DNA of 6,027 nt from Polyangiaceae bacterium (GTDB taxonomy: Bacteria > Myxococcota > Polyangia > Polyangiales > Polyangiaceae): contig JAICTU010000527.1 in the NCBI GenBank assembly GCA_025936205.1, forward strand, positions 1 to 6,027. The letters are read 5' to 3'. The position numbers and the translations under genes were made by a program. The notes under the pieces were generated by a model, which saw only the letters and a program-made list of their open reading frames with translations, did not search any database and was not told where the DNA came from. Of this stretch, positions 5,130 through 6,027 are shown piece after piece. How positions within the stretch are numbered: the stretch's first letter is position 1; each line of letters begins with the position of its first letter.

Positions 5130-5748
5130 GCGGCACCTCCTGAAACGGGCTCAGCGCGACCTGTTGCAGCGCGGCCTGAAGCGCCTTGCCTTCGAGCGCA
5201 TGCAGCGCGGCGGTGTAGGGGCTGTCGAGCACCAATTCCAGCCCAAAGCTGAGCTCGAACAGCTCACCGAGTCGCTCGATCCAGCGAGCGCTGCGGCTCC
5301 AGAAGTAGAGCTCCTGACGCTCCAGGTTCCAGACCAGATCCACGGCCTGCATCGAGGGCAAGTAGCGGCGCCGGAGGGACTGCAGCACACGCTGCTTCAG
5401 CTCCGCCGTCTGTGTGCGCGAGAGGCGCTCCTGGCCGCGCTTCTGGCGCAGCCCGTCCGCCGCCTGCGCGAGCTCGGCGTGGACCACGGCGGGCGGAAAC
5501 CGGTAGCGGTCCGTGCGCAGGCCGAGCGACAAATACGGGCCGCTGAACACCTTTTCCGCCGTCAACTCGAGGTCAAAGGGTTGGCCCAGCGCGCACCAAC
5601 CGCTGCGCTCCTCCGCCTCTTCCTCGGGGCGCAGCGGCTGAAACAGCCGCAAGCGAAGCCGCGGCAAGAACGAGCGGTGCACGTCCTTGGGCAGCTCGCC
5701 CTGGACGTAGAACTTGCTCGCGTTCATCGAGCCACTCAGCGCGCCCAT
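5116..5748 (-). CDS. rdgC: RdgC-like recombination-associated protein, N-terminal half
   Basis: A 210-residue protein. RdgC is a nucleoid-associated DNA-binding protein; in E. coli it forms a ring around DNA and counters RecA. Seen: an N-terminus MGALSGSMNASKFYVQGELP like other deltaproteobacterial-type RdgC; GWCALGQPFD (50-59); YLSLGLRTDRYRFPPAVVHAEL (72-93), the family's 'LR.D....P..VV..EL' element; LSRTQTAELKQRVLQSLRRRYLP (109-131), the LSR..k.eLK..V...L..R.LP element; then DLVWNLERQELYFWS and LFELSFGLELVLDSPYTAAL. I chose ATG at 5748 on this homology, with a modest GGTGG before it; a longer frame to 5949 lacks family character and ATG at 5727 is the alternative. It ends at 5116, inside the start of the next gene, which carries the C-terminal RdgC region. 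Together they give about 400 residues. Confidence 0.78.
   Translation of the reverse strand: MGALSGSMNASKFYVQGELPKDVHRSFLPRLRLRLFQPLRPEEEAEERSGWCALGQPFDLELTAEKVFSGPYLSLGLRTDRYRFPPAVVHAELAQAADGLRQKRGQERLSRTQTAELKQRVLQSLRRRYLPSMQAVDLVWNLERQELYFWSRSARWIERLGELFELSFGLELVLDSPYTAALHALEGKALQAALQQVALSPFQEVPRGSR
5136..5141 (-). promoter_or_regulatory. Perfect Shine-Dalgarno (AGGAGG) for the second rdgC gene
   Basis: AGGAGG lies within the last codons of the upstream gene, 6 bases before GTG at 5129. It is the strongest ribosome site in the right half of the window and supports independent initiation of the C-terminal half. Confidence 0.8.
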
Positions 5749-5784
5749 TGGGCCACCAGCATTGGGTCTGACATCGGGCTGCGG

Positions 5785-5813
5785 CCCGTAGCGAGTTCCA
5801 CGGGGCCGGTCAA
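5785..5813 (-). promoter_or_regulatory. Weak promoter candidate for the rdgC pair
   Basis: TTGACC (5808-5813) is a good -35 box, the same hexamer as at recN, but the box 17 bases on, TACGGG (5785-5790), matches only the first two -10 bases. It lies 37 bases before the chosen rdgC start. No LexA-like box overlaps it. Confidence 0.22.
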
Positions 5814-6027
5814 GCAACGGGCCACCATGAATTGAAGGGGCACATTCTGGGGTCGCGGGCTGTCGTGAGGGGGCGAGCCCACTCGATCGGCGGCGCGCTT
5901 TTCCGGATCGAGCAGCCAGGTGCGCGCTGCATCGCTCGAGCCCGTGCAACCGCTCTCCTCGCCCGGGCTCGCGTCGCCGGTGAGGGAGCTGGCATGACCC
6001 GCCTACAGGGCCGCAGTTGCTAGGTGA
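5814..6027. other. Right-hand end, no supported gene
   Basis: Short open frames occur on both strands but show arginine/alanine-rich composition typical of chance frames in GC-rich DNA, and none has a clear ribosome site. I see no RNA gene, repeat or mobile-element end here. Confidence 0.5.

Noticed and set aside
5118..5150. Programmed ribosomal frameshift joining the two rdgC genes
   Set aside because: No prfB-like slip site next to the stop and no clear slippery run. A perfect Shine-Dalgarno correctly spaced from GTG explains the second gene by ordinary initiation.
5749..5949. 67-residue N-terminal extension of the rdgC gene
   Set aside because: The extension has no RdgC similarity, while the ATG at 5748 aligns with the usual RdgC N-terminus.
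5832..6023. 63-codon plus-strand open frame at the right end
   Set aside because: Arg/Ala-rich composition, no convincing ribosome site, and no recognisable motif.

Overview
The window is very GC-rich, with dense bacterial coding. RecN, an RdgC-type protein in two parts, and Gly-Gly leader peptides in this style of sequence point to a member of the Myxococcota, probably the Polyangia/Sorangium side. That placement is an inference from protein style and composition; there is no rRNA to anchor it.

Layout, left to right. Positions 2-490 (+) hold the C-terminal part of a cytochrome bd-type quinol oxidase subunit II (cydB), cut by the window edge. A short GC hairpin follows it. Positions 680-1414 (+) hold three tandem small genes (65, 78 and 79 codons). 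Their products share a classical double-glycine export leader (L-[ST]-[DE]-x-[ED]-L-x-x-[IT]-[QR]-G-G) and a conserved start of the mature peptide, N-[IL]-F-x-D. They look like unmodified, cysteine-free, class II/microcin-like secreted peptides, and no transporter, immunity or modification gene accompanies them here. recN follows on the minus strand (1438-3240), convergent with the peptide genes. It has all ABC-ATPase motifs, a good promoter overlapped by a LexA-like CTG-N10-CAG box, and almost no 5' leader.

The 444-base divergent intergenic region 3241-3684 carries the recN promoter and a striking 30-base near-perfect palindrome; no gene is supported there. To the right lies an overlapping two-gene unit (3685-4300, +): a 76-residue protein and a 147-residue MNT/DUF6036-like nucleotidyltransferase, arranged like a toxin-antitoxin or other small two-component module. 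Convergent to it, on the minus strand, are two overlapping genes (5116-5748 then 4548-5129). Together they read as the N-terminal and C-terminal halves of an RdgC-like recombination protein; the second has a perfect AGGAGG ribosome site.

The most noteworthy items are the three-peptide Gly-Gly family with a 37-base perfect repeat exactly at the leader/core junction, the split RdgC, the nucleotidyltransferase pair with 59 bases of dual coding, and the palindrome. recN and rdgC both act in recombination and SOS physiology, but they are on separate transcription units and nothing in the sequence ties them together.
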